Shown piece after piece: positions 7,976 to 15,498 of a DNA stretch of 64,000 nt (the stretch's first letter is position 1; the number at the start of each line of letters is the position of its first letter). Source of the stretch: Actinomadura luteofluorescens (lineage in GTDB: Bacteria; Actinomycetota; Actinomycetes; Streptosporangiales; Streptosporangiaceae); NCBI RefSeq assembly GCF_013409365.1, contig NZ_JACCBA010000001.1, positions 806,001 through 870,000 of the forward strand. The letters are read 5' to 3'. Below the pieces are notes generated by a model. It made no database searches and was not told the origin of the DNA. It saw only the letters and a list, made by a program, of their open reading frames with translations. Position numbers and translations under genes: made by a program.

Positions 7976-9649
7976 TCAGGCGTCGCCATGTCCGGACTCG
8001 CCGGAGTAGCCGTGCACGCGCCCGGTCGCGAACCCCAGGCCGGCGGGTGCGCCGACGCCGATGCTGACCGGTTCGGGAGCCGCGGGCCCGCAGCACGAGC
8101 CGCCGACGGATCCCGACTGGGCGGCAGGGGCGGGCGTCGCCTCGGTGGAGCACGACGTCCCGCAGCCGCCGTCCTGGTCGGCGGCGCCAGGCAGCAGGTC
8201 TTCGGTGACCAGGCTGGTGGAGCAGACACCGGTCTCGGGAAGGTCGAGCTGGACGGAGTCGGCGGCTTCGCGGTCGCCGGCGAGCGCGGCGACGATGGAG
8301 CGGACCTGCTCGTAGCCGGTGGCCATGAGGAACGTGGGTGCGCGTCCGTAGCTCTTCATCCCGGCCAGGTAGAAGCCGGGCTCGGGGTGGGCGAGGTCGC
8401 GTTCGCCGTGCGGCGGGACGGTACCGCAGCTGTGGAAGTTGGGGTCGATCATCGGAGCGAGCTTGGCCGGGGCCTCGGTGGCGGGGTCGAGGTCGACCCT
8501 CACCTCGCGCAGCATGTCGAGGTCGGGCCGGAATCCGGTGGCGGCGACCACGATGTCGGCCGGCAGGACGCGAGAGCCGTCCGAGGTCTGGCCGGTGACC
8601 TGCACCGCTCCAGCGGAAGCTCGATCATCCCGCATCGCCAGGCCGGTGATGGTGAAGTCGCGGACCAGGTCGATCTCACCATTGTCCACGGCCGCCTTCA
8701 GGCGGGTGCCGAGCGCGCCGCGGGCGGGGAGGCCGTCGGCGTCGCCGCCGCCGTAGAGCCGGGCCACCGATGCGCCGCGCACCGCCCAGGTGATGCGGGT
8801 GCCCTGTTCGTTCTTGGCGAGTCCCGCCAGGGCGAGCAGGGTGTTGGCGGCCGAGTGCCCCATCCCGACCACCAGGGTGTGGCGGCCTGCGAAGCGGGCG
8901 CGGTCGCGGCCCAGCACGTCCGGCAGCGGGCCAGTGATGTGGGCGGCGGCCTGGTCCTCGCCGGGGGCGGGAAGGCCGGAGTGGCCGAGCGGGTTGCCGC
9001 GGCCCCAGGTGCCGGACGCGTCGATGACCGCGCGGGCGGCGACGTCGTCCACCGCGCCGTCCAGGCCGACCGCGCGGACCAGCAGCGGACGCTCCTCACG
9101 CCCGACCGTGCGGGTCACGTCCACTCCCTGCCGGGTCACCGCCGCCACACGGGTGCCGGTGCGGATCCGGTCGGCCAGCGCGGGCACCCGCGCGAGCGGA
9201 GCCAGGTAGTCGCGGACGAGTTCGGCGCCGGTCGGCAGCGCCTCGGGGTCGGGCAGACGCCACCCGGTGGGCTCCAGCAGCCGTCGGGCGGCGGCGTCGG
9301 TGTCGTACCGCCAGGGCGAGAACAGCCGGACGTGCCCCCACTCCGAGATCGCCGCGCCCACTTCTCCCCCGGCCTCCAGGACGAGGAAGTCCTGGTCGCG
9401 TTCGGCCAGATGGGCGGCGGCGGCCAGCCCGACCGGTCCCGCACCGATCACCACGACCGGAAGGCCGTCCGGCGTCCCGGCCTCGACGCAGCCGCAGCCG
9501 GCGTCGGTCTTGGCCTGCTGGACGGTGACGTCCGGGTTCACGCTCTGCTCTGCGTCGGTACAGCAGGCGCTGACACCACAGCAGCTGCTCGCACCGGTGG
9601 AGGCGTTCCGGGACGCGGCGGGCTCGGGTCGTCCGGTCTCGTCGTTCAC
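7976..9649 (-). CDS. Cysteine-rich FAD/NAD(P)-binding oxidoreductase of the ars operon
   Basis: This 557-aa protein has three parts. The N-terminus (about 60 residues) contains Cys pairs at 23/24 and 29/30 plus Cys52 and Cys54 (CGC). A flavin monooxygenase-like core starts at VVVIGAGPVG (residues 65-74), with a second nucleotide motif (VVGMGHSAAN) and an AATGFRPDLD block. The C-terminal tail is again cysteine-rich (GVCS, GGCGTSCS, GSCCGP). Paired cysteines at both ends recall soft-metal-binding segments such as those of ArsD, so the protein may bind As(III) directly. The start is GTG with AAGGAG 5 nt upstream. It lies between the 48-aa Cys peptide and the MFS exporter on the same strand. The reaction is unknown. 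Confidence 0.85.
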   Translation of the reverse strand: MNDETGRPEPAASRNASTGASSCCGVSACCTDAEQSVNPDVTVQQAKTDAGCGCVEAGTPDGLPVVVIGAGPVGLAAAAHLAERDQDFLVLEAGGEVGAAISEWGHVRLFSPWRYDTDAAARRLLEPTGWRLPDPEALPTGAELVRDYLAPLARVPALADRIRTGTRVAAVTRQGVDVTRTVGREERPLLVRAVGLDGAVDDVAARAVIDASGTWGRGNPLGHSGLPAPGEDQAAAHITGPLPDVLGRDRARFAGRHTLVVGMGHSAANTLLALAGLAKNEQGTRITWAVRGASVARLYGGGDADGLPARGALGTRLKAAVDNGEIDLVRDFTITGLAMRDDRASAGAVQVTGQTSDGSRVLPADIVVAATGFRPDLDMLREVRVDLDPATEAPAKLAPMIDPNFHSCGTVPPHGERDLAHPEPGFYLAGMKSYGRAPTFLMATGYEQVRSIVAALAGDREAADSVQLDLPETGVCSTSLVTEDLLPGAADQDGGCGTSCSTEATPAPAAQSGSVGGSCCGPAAPEPVSIGVGAPAGLGFATGRVHGYSGESGHGDA

Positions 9650-9698
9650 GATGACTCCTTGTCCGTTCGGTAATGGGTGTCGGCGGCGGGGGAGCTGC

Positions 9699-9845
9699 TC
9701 AGAGGCGGGCGCGGTAGGCGGCGGTGGTGACGCGGTCGGTGTGTGCGGACGAGCGGCATGTGGGCGTGCACACCTGGTCGCAGGTCTCGCAGAAGGCGAC
9801 GGCCTTGACGCGACGGCCGGTGATCTTGGAGAGCAACCTCCTCAT
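9699..9845 (-). CDS. 48-aa cysteine-containing peptide, first gene of the ars operon
   Basis: A 48-residue ORF begins MRRLLSKITGRRVKAVAFCE and carries four cysteines within 12 residues (CETCDQVCTPTC). GGGAG lies 6 nt before the ATG. The cysteines fit a metal or zinc-ribbon-like half site. It is the promoter-proximal gene of the run peptide-flavoprotein-MFS-arsO, 49 nt before the flavoprotein, and diverges from the arsR at 9924. A metallochaperone or redox role is possible but unproven. Confidence 0.7.
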   Translation of the reverse strand: MRRLLSKITGRRVKAVAFCETCDQVCTPTCRSSAHTDRVTTAAYRARL

Positions 9846-9859
9846 CTCGGACTCCCTGT

Positions 9860-9875
9860 TTAGATGTCCATCTAA
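9860..9875. promoter_or_regulatory. Candidate ArsR operator
   Basis: A perfect inverted repeat, TTAGATG-TC-CATCTAA, lies between the divergent Cys-peptide and arsR genes. A second, partial copy of the GATGGATGTCA type follows at about 9899-9917. The position and the GATG half-sites suit an ArsR dimer that represses both directions. Confidence 0.6.
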
Positions 9876-9923
9876 GCAGGCGCCAGTTTGCATTACTGGA
9901 TAGATGGATGTCAAATTAGAGGC

Positions 9924-10289
9924 ATGTCTAAGTCGCTGGAGCTCGAGGACGTGACCGACCCCGTCTGCTGTGCGCCGCTGAGCAATCCGGCATTGAGCGA
10001 GGCGGAAGCGACCGAACTGGCCAGAGTGTTCAAGGCGCTGTCCGACCCGGTGCGGTTGCGCCTGCTGAACCTGATCGCGTCGGGCGAGGACGGCGAGGCG
10101 TGCGTGTGCGATCTGACCGGCCCGTTCGACCTCACCGCGCCGACCATCTCCCACCACCTGAAGGTGCTGCGCCAGGCCGGACTCATCGAAGGTGAACGTC
10201 GCGGCACGTGGGTGTACTACCGGGTGGTGCCGGAAAGACTGACCCGCCTGTCAGGCCTGTTCGCCCTGCCCACCCTGGCACCGGCCTGA
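9924..10289 (+). CDS. arsR: ArsR-family arsenic-responsive repressor
   Basis: A 121-aa winged-helix protein with the family core RVFKALSDPVRLRLLNLIAS. The classical arsenic site is ACVCDLTGPFDL in helix alpha3. The recognition helix is TAPTISHHLKVLRQAGL, and the wing is RRGTWVYYRV. An extra N-terminal VCC may add ligands. I start it at the ATG at 9924. The nearest purine run is too close for a normal ribosome-binding site, so the mRNA may be leaderless. It diverges from the operon led by the 48-aa Cys peptide and very probably represses it. Confidence 0.9.
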   Translation: MSKSLELEDVTDPVCCAPLSNPALSEAEATELARVFKALSDPVRLRLLNLIASGEDGEACVCDLTGPFDLTAPTISHHLKVLRQAGLIEGERRGTWVYYRVVPERLTRLSGLFALPTLAPA

Positions 10290-10500
10290 CCCGTCCCTGT
10301 CCCCCGCGTCCCGGCCAGCTGCACCGCAACCTGCGCCGCCACGGGACCGTCCACAACACCCTCGCCGCCCCCTGCGAGGTGCAGGGCAGGGTTGTCGCGA
10401 GCCCCCCCGACCGCGGCGCCGTCCTGATCGCCCGGGATGTGGCGCACCCGTCAGGTCCTCGGGCGAGCAGCGGCGTCTCCAGCGGGGCCCTACGCCGTCA

Positions 10501-11598
10501 TCATCTGGACGACGTCAACGCACGGTCGGTGGTGCGTATCTGCTTGCGCAGCCGGGTGAGGACATGGCGGGCATCGGCGGCGACCCCGCGCAGGGTGACC
10601 GAGGCGAACGAGCGCTGCCATTCCAGCCCCACATACCCGAGTCCTGGATGGGTGAGCGAGACACCGCCGCGGTGGTGCGGCTGCCCGTCCTCGTCCAGCG
10701 CGCCCAACCCGGCGAGGTAGTCCACTCCCGGCCGGTACCCGGTGGCCAGCAACACCACGTCGACGTGTTCGCGCGTGCCGTCGCTCCACACGACCTGGTC
10801 TCCCTCCAGGCGGGTGAACATCGGACGGCGGTCGGGGTTGCCGGTGGCGATGGCGTCCCGATAAGTGCCGATGTCCATCACCGGCGTGCCCTTGCCGCCG
10901 GTCAGCAGCGGGCGCGCCCAGCCCGCGGTGTCCAGCCCGGTGCGCTGCAACCAGATGTGCATGTCGATGCCCAGAAGGCGCTGCGCCATGAAGCGCAGGG
11001 GATGCCGGGTCGCCAGCGTGACGTCGGCGACCCCGGCGAGCTCGATCGCGATCTGCACCGCCGAGTTCCCCCCGCCCACGACCACCACGCGCCGGCCCGC
11101 GAACGCGTCCGGGCGCCGGTAGTCGGAGGAATGCAGCACCATACCGGGAAAACCGTCCAGCCCCGGCAGGTCCGGGCGGTGGGGGCGGCTGAACCCGCCC
11201 GTCGCGGCGATCAACACCGGTGCGGCGAGGACCTCGCCGCCCGCCGTGACCACCTCGAATCCGCCTCGCGATCCGTCCTGCGCGGCCATGACCTCTGTGA
11301 CCCGGTGACCGGTGCGGATGTCGGCGTCCAGACGGGCGGCGTAGTCGGTCAGGTAGGCCACGACCTCGTCCCGCGCGGGGTAGCCGTCCGGATCACCCGG
11401 GAACACCGTCCCAGGCAGAGCGCTGCGGCGGGCTGGGGAGAACAGGGTGAGGCTGTCGTAGTAGTGCGGCCAGGACCCGGCCGGCCGCTTGGCCGCCTCC
11501 AGGACGATGGGCGCCAAGCCGAGCGAGCGAGCGATGTGGGCGGTGGCCAGACCGGCCTGCCCGCCGCCGATGACGACCAGCGGTGCGGTGGTGAGCAT
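10501..11598 (-). CDS. FAD/NAD(P)H-dependent monooxygenase, ArsO-like
   Basis: This 365-aa single-gene relative of ArsO has GGGQAG (residues 11-16), the LTLFSPARRSALPG block, a second nucleotide motif GGGNSAVQ near residue 180, and LLATGYRPGVDYL. It diverges from the arsR at 11687 across a strong palindrome, so that regulator probably controls it. The ATG at 11598 lacks an obvious ribosome-binding site. It is the third flavin oxidoreductase of this island. A substrate other than arsenic is possible. The 211 bp between its 3' end and the arsR on its left hold nothing I recognise. Confidence 0.85.
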   Translation of the reverse strand: MLTTAPLVVIGGGQAGLATAHIARSLGLAPIVLEAAKRPAGSWPHYYDSLTLFSPARRSALPGTVFPGDPDGYPARDEVVAYLTDYAARLDADIRTGHRVTEVMAAQDGSRGGFEVVTAGGEVLAAPVLIAATGGFSRPHRPDLPGLDGFPGMVLHSSDYRRPDAFAGRRVVVVGGGNSAVQIAIELAGVADVTLATRHPLRFMAQRLLGIDMHIWLQRTGLDTAGWARPLLTGGKGTPVMDIGTYRDAIATGNPDRRPMFTRLEGDQVVWSDGTREHVDVVLLATGYRPGVDYLAGLGALDEDGQPHHRGGVSLTHPGLGYVGLEWQRSFASVTLRGVAADARHVLTRLRKQIRTTDRALTSSR

Positions 11599-11606
11599 GA
11601 GGCGAA

Positions 11607-11644
11607 CATATCAACATTTCATAAAATGTCCAATTGTTGATATG
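11607..11644. promoter_or_regulatory. Nested palindromes between flavoprotein and arsR (candidate operator)
   Basis: Ten-base arms CATATCAACA (11607-11616) and TGTTGATATG (11635-11644) are perfect inverts. An inner pair, ACATTT/AAATGT, lies at 11614-11629. The site is AT-rich in GC-rich surroundings and lies directly between two divergent starts. Operator function is inferred. Confidence 0.6.
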
Positions 11645-11686
11645 CGGCCTAGGATGGAGGCCCGTCCCATGGAGGAGCAAGCAGCG

Positions 11687-12082
11687 ATGGCCGAGCCGGT
11701 GACCAGCCAGTCGATGTCGTTGGAAGGGCCGGTTGGCGGGGCGGCCACCCGGTCTCCCGGCGGAGGCTGCGATGGGACGCCGGCGGCTCCTCTCGGCGCC
11801 GGAGCACACGAGTTCCTCAAGGCGCTGGCCAGCGAGCAGCGGCAGCAGATGCTCGAACTGTTCGCCGGCGGCATCGAACTCAGCGTCGGCGCCGTCGCCG
11901 AGCGCCTGGGCGTCGGCCAGTCCAACGCCTCGCAGCAACTCGCGCTGCTGCGCCGGGGCGGCCTGCTCACCTCACGCAGGGACGGCAAGCAGGTCCTCTA
12001 CCGCATCGATTCGGCCGCGATCGACCGGTCGCTCACCGAACTGCGCGACTACCTGAACACCTGCTGCCCGCCCGCGGACTGA
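11687..12082 (+). CDS. ArsR-family regulator with C-terminal Cys-Cys
   Basis: A 131-aa winged-helix protein whose core is FLKALASEQRQQMLELFAGG. The recognition helix is around QSNASQQLALLRRGGL, and the wing is RRDGKQVLYRI. It lacks the CxC of helix alpha3 but ends in NTCCPPAD, and an N-terminal GGGCDG adds another cysteine. The sensing site is therefore probably terminal, as in regulators of the CmtR/KmtR or AztR type. The ATG at 11687 has GGAGGAG 9 nt upstream. It diverges from the ArsO-like gene. The 140 bp to arsC downstream carry no gene. Confidence 0.87.
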   Translation: MAEPVTSQSMSLEGPVGGAATRSPGGGCDGTPAAPLGAGAHEFLKALASEQRQQMLELFAGGIELSVGAVAERLGVGQSNASQQLALLRRGGLLTSRRDGKQVLYRIDSAAIDRSLTELRDYLNTCCPPAD

Positions 12083-12222
12083 GCCCGCCGCCCTGGCTCA
12101 CCGCTCCTACCGCGCCCGGCAAAGGCCGCGGATCGACCGGGGCGAGGCAGGAGCCGGAGAGCGGGGCGGCGCCGCATACCGGCGCTCAAGACAGCGCACC
12201 GTCGACTCCGGCCCCTGCGCTC

Positions 12223-12645
12223 TCACTCCTGCGGCCGCAACTCGCTGACAAGGTTCTCGACGCGCTTGCGGATCTCGTCGCGGATCGGCCGCACGGCGTC
12301 GACCCCCTGCCCGGCGGGGTCGTCGAGGGCCCAGTCCAGGTAGCGCTTGCCAGGGAAGACCGGGCAGGTGTCGCCGCATCCCATGGTGATGACCACGTCG
12401 GATGCCTGGACGGCGTCCGTGGTCAGCACCTTGGGGATCTCGGCGGAGATGTCGATGTCCTCCTCAGCCATCGCCTCCACCACCGCGGGATTGATCTGGT
12501 CGGCCGGCGCCGACCCCGCCGAGCGGACCTCGACCTCATCGCCGGCCAGATGGGTGAGGTAGGCGGCGGCCATCTGGGAGCGTCCGGCGTTGTGAACGCA
12601 GACGAACAGCACGCTGGGCTTGCCGGAGAGAGACCGATCAGGCAT
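12223..12645 (-). CDS. arsC: Arsenate reductase, low-molecular-weight phosphatase type
   Basis: This 140-aa protein has the P-loop CVHNAGRSQ (nucleophile Cys16). Two more redox cysteines sit at Cys90 and Cys94 (MGCGDTCPVFPG), followed by DWALDDPAG and IRDEIRKRVENL at the C-terminus. It reduces arsenate to arsenite for export by Acr3. Actinobacterial members use thioredoxin or mycothiol/mycoredoxin, and the CxxxC spacing here suits the thioredoxin-like relay. AGGA lies before the ATG. The start overlaps the end of the broken arsC copy by 8 nt, so it is the last gene of the arsR-acr3 operon. Confidence 0.95.
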   Translation of the reverse strand: MPDRSLSGKPSVLFVCVHNAGRSQMAAAYLTHLAGDEVEVRSAGSAPADQINPAVVEAMAEEDIDISAEIPKVLTTDAVQASDVVITMGCGDTCPVFPGKRYLDWALDDPAGQGVDAVRPIRDEIRKRVENLVSELRPQE

Positions 12646-13162
12646 CGGAGGTCCTTTGCTGGTCGAGGGCCGGGATGGCCGAGAGCGGCGAGCAGGTCGA
12701 TGACGAGCGGGTCGATCTCGTCGCGGATGCGGCGGTCTCGGCCACGGCCGGCTCCAGTTCGGCCGCCGGCGCTATGCCGGCCGAGCGGGCTTGCAGCCGC
12801 CCGTGCCCGCGCGCCATGGCCGGCGCGGCGACCATCTGGGACCGGCCGGCGTTTGCGTCGCAGGCGAACAGCACCTCGGGGACCGGTTTGTCGAGCCGCC
12901 CTTCAGCCTGGGCAAGAGCGGTGAGCCGCTCGGCGGCGAACCGTTCGGCCAGCACCACCAGATGGGCATCGACATTGGAAGTGGCCCGCAACTGCCCGTA
13001 GGGGTCGACGACCAGACTTCGGGCGGTCTCGGTGGAGACCAGCCCGTGGAACCGTCCAGCCAACCGCACGGCGATGCGATCGAACAACGCCTCACCGGGT
13101 CTCGTGATCACTGCGGACCTCCGTGGCACATCTCTGGAACCGCGCTGGTCATCTCCTGTCAC
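12638..13162 (-). pseudogene. Broken arsC with intact three-helix-bundle N-terminus
   Basis: The first half is a normal three-helix dimerisation domain (FDRIAVRLAGRFHGLVSTE...). A phosphatase P-loop, CDANAGRSQ, follows. After RSAGIAPAAELEPAV the catalytic domain loses roughly 60 residues, including the resolving-cysteine region. The C-terminal helix (IRDEIDPLVIDLLAALG) is then found in another frame. It thus has an internal deletion plus a frameshift. In related operons this longer ArsC is intact. The open frame still overlaps acr3 by 14 nt and arsC by 8 nt, so translation through it may serve coupling. Confidence 0.75.
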
Positions 13163-14249
13163 CGCCGCCGACCTGATATCGGCGGCGCAGCCACAGCGAC
13201 ACGTACACCAGCCCCACCAGGACCGGGACCTCGATCAGCGGGCCGACCACGCCAGAAAGCGCCTGCCCGGAGGTGACGCCGAAGGTTCCGATCGCCACGG
13301 CGATGGCCAGCTCGAAGTTGTTCCCGGCAGCGGTGAACGCCAGCGTCGCAGTGCGCGGATAGGACAGCCGGACGGCACGGCCAAGGGCGAAGGACCCACC
13401 CCACATCACCGCGAAGTAGGCCAGCAGCGGTAGGGCGATGCGGGCGACGTCGGCGGGCTGGTTGGTGATGGTGTCGCCTTGCAGGGCGAACAGGATGACG
13501 ATGGTGAACAGCAGCCCGTACAGCGCCACGGGACCGATCCGGGGCAGGAACCGCTCCTCGTACCACGCGCGGCCGCGGGCGCGTTCACCGAACAGGCGGG
13601 TGAGGTATCCGGCCGCCAGCGGGATGCCCAGGAACACCAGCACGTTCACCACGATCTTGCCGACCGAGAAGTCCGCCTCGTCGGTCTCCAGCCCCAGCCG
13701 ACCGGGCAGGACCTGAAGGTAGAACCAGCCGAGCGCGCCGAACGCGATGACCTGGAAGACGGAGTTGAGAGCGACCAGGACGGCGGCGGCCTCGCGGTCG
13801 CCGCAGGCCAGGTCGTTCCAGATGATGACCATGGCGATGCACCGGGCGAGGCCGACGATGATCAGCCCGGTGCGGTACTCGGGAAGGTCGGGCAGGAAGG
13901 TCCAGGCCAGCGCGAACATCACCGCCGGGCCGATCACCCAGTTCAGCACCAGCGAGGCGATCATCAGGCGGCGGTCTCCGGTGACGGTGTCCAGCCGGTC
14001 GTAGCGGACCTTGGCCAGCACCGGGTACATCATCACCAGCAGGCCGAGAGCGATCGGCAGCGAGATCCCGCCCGCCTCGACCTTGGCCAGGGCGTCGTCC
14101 AGTCCGGGAACTGCGCGTCCCAGCCCGAGGCCGAGCGCCATGGCCGCGATGATCCACACGGGCAGGAAGCGGTCGAGCGTCGACAGCCCGCCGACCACCC
14201 CGTCACCCTGTGGCCCGGGGACGGTGCCGGGGTCTTGCGTGGTGGTCAC
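13149..14249 (-). CDS. acr3: Arsenite efflux permease Acr3
   Basis: This 366-aa membrane protein of the BART superfamily has about ten helices. The Acr3 signature residues are visible: the cysteine in LARCIAMVIIWNDLACGD, needed for arsenite transport, and the glutamate in AAGNNFELAIAVAIG. It extrudes arsenite using the proton-motive force. I start it at the GTG at 14249, which overlaps the arsR stop (GTGA) and has AGAGG 8 nt upstream. A longer upstream frame is only the shadow of arsR. It heads acr3-arsC'-arsC on the minus strand. Confidence 0.95.
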   Translation of the reverse strand: MTTTQDPGTVPGPQGDGVVGGLSTLDRFLPVWIIAAMALGLGLGRAVPGLDDALAKVEAGGISLPIALGLLVMMYPVLAKVRYDRLDTVTGDRRLMIASLVLNWVIGPAVMFALAWTFLPDLPEYRTGLIIVGLARCIAMVIIWNDLACGDREAAAVLVALNSVFQVIAFGALGWFYLQVLPGRLGLETDEADFSVGKIVVNVLVFLGIPLAAGYLTRLFGERARGRAWYEERFLPRIGPVALYGLLFTIVILFALQGDTITNQPADVARIALPLLAYFAVMWGGSFALGRAVRLSYPRTATLAFTAAGNNFELAIAVAIGTFGVTSGQALSGVVGPLIEVPVLVGLVYVSLWLRRRYQVGGGDRR

Positions 14250-14557
14250 GTGCAAGGCCTCTTTCGCTGGTGGGTCTGGACCTCGCGGGCGGCGGCGGCC
14301 AACTCGCCGAGTTCGGCGGCCAACTGCTCCAGCGCCTCGGGACACAGCCGGTAGTAGGTGAAACGCCCGCAAGGCTCGGTGTCCACCAGGCCCGCTTCAC
14401 GCAGCACCCGCAGATGGTTGGAGATATTGGTCTGCTTGGCGCCGGTCTCCTCCACGAGGTGGCAGTTGCACAGCGCCTCCGCTGCCAGCAGCGACACGAT
14501 CCGTGCGCGCAACGGGTCGGCCAACAACCTGAGCACATCAGTACCGACTGACATCAT
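14246..14557 (-). CDS. arsR: ArsR-family repressor of the acr3 operon
   Basis: A compact 103-aa repressor with VLRLLADPLRARIVSLLAAE and the metal site ALCNCHLVEE (CxC) in helix alpha3. The recognition region is KQTNISNHLRVLREAGL, and the wing is EPCGRFTYYRL with an extra Cys. This matches typical CxC-type arsenite or cadmium sensors. Tandem ATGs at 14557 and 14554 lack a clear ribosome-binding site. Just upstream, repeated CAGTC motifs in TATCAGTCTG and GTCAGTC may be part of the operator. Its stop overlaps the acr3 start by 4 nt. Confidence 0.92.
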   Translation of the reverse strand: MMSVGTDVLRLLADPLRARIVSLLAAEALCNCHLVEETGAKQTNISNHLRVLREAGLVDTEPCGRFTYYRLCPEALEQLAAELGELAAAAREVQTHQRKRPCT

Positions 14558-15067
14558 CACAGACTGATACGTTAGCAGCCTCCGGTATCGGCCGACCAGG
14601 CGATGCGACCTCGGCAAACGTTCGCAGCCCCTGCGCTCGACGGCAGCGCAATCGCCACCAGCCTTTCGATGCAGGCCCGGACCCTTCTGGATGCACCATC
14701 CTGGAGGCCTGGGCCGCGCAGCAGCACAACAGCCCTTACCTGGACCTGCGCGTACACCCATCCGGACTGGAGCACGGGCACAGCCGGTCACGGGCGTTTT
14801 GACCGGGGCGCGCACTCTCGCCGCGGAGGGCGTCGTGAAGCGTGACGAACTCTGCGAGGCTCGCAACTGTCGGCCCGGACACATCCTCTGGCGCGGGGCG
14901 CCAACAGAGGCGCTGATGTGGGTCCTGGGAGGGCGCGAGACCGGCACTTGGATTCGAGGCAGCCAGTGAGGCGCGCTGGCGCGGCCTTGGCGACCAGGTG
15001 CGCCCCTTCGAGGTCGGCAGGGACCAGCGGAGGCGCCCCCTCAAAGTTGTACCAATGCCCACATCTT

Positions 15068-15086
15068 CTTCTACAATGCATAGAAG
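15068..15086. promoter_or_regulatory. 19-bp palindromic site, copy 1
   Basis: CTTCTA and TAGAAG arms are separated by 7 nt (CAATGCA). The same arms and spacing recur at 15199-15217, which suggests two binding sites for one dimeric regulator. Confidence 0.45.
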
Positions 15087-15195
15087 TGCCACCGTTGCCT
15101 TCGGTCCGCGTTAGCTCGTGCGTTGAGAGGCAATCCGGCGGAGCTGCACGATCGTGCGAAGAACGGGGATCGTCGCCGCCCGGGACTCCAACCAT

Positions 15196-15220
15196 CATCT
15201 TCTATCGTATGTAGAAGATG
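15196..15220. promoter_or_regulatory. Palindromic site, copy 2, with 9-bp arms
   Basis: CATCTTCTA and TAGAAGATG flank a 7-nt centre (TCGTATG). The inner 19 bp share arms and spacing with the site at 15068-15086. Confidence 0.5.
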
Positions 15221-15498
15221 GGACCGGTGCCGACCGCACGGGACTGGCCGACACCCTGGCACCGCGCAAGCCGGCACGGCCGACCGGAAAGCTCCCGCCA
15301 TCCCTGGAACCGATTCCGGCTTCGTGATCAGAGACTAACGATGCGTGATAGGGTCGTGATCTGGCTGCCTCCCGCTTTCTGCCGGGCGCTCGAATGCACT
15401 GTCATGCAGCTTGGCGAGCCATCAGCGCTTCACGCACGGGTCAGTTAGTAGCGGACGAAACGGCTGGATGAGCCCGGCCCGATCGGAGGACGTCGCGG

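Larger units (their letters stand above)
14558..15498. other. Gene-free interval with two palindromic sites
   Basis: No frame here shows a recognisable protein or a credible start in either direction. The stretch contains the two palindromes annotated separately and some AT-richer patches, so it looks like regulatory DNA or decayed sequence at the right edge of the ars island. Confidence 0.5.

Noticed and set aside
7517..9673. 718-codon open frame on the plus strand
   Set aside because: It runs antisense to the MFS and flavoprotein genes, has repetitive Gly/Arg/Gln-rich composition and no family motifs. Long antisense frames are typical of high-GC coding DNA.
11687..12082. Fusion of an upstream coding region to the ArsR (frame open from 11489)
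   Set aside because: The upstream part overlaps the divergent flavoprotein start and the operator; GGAGGAG before the ATG at 11687 defines the start.
14257..14372. Longer N-terminus of Acr3
   Set aside because: The extension is only the shadow of arsR. The GTG at 14249 overlaps the arsR stop and has a ribosome-binding site.
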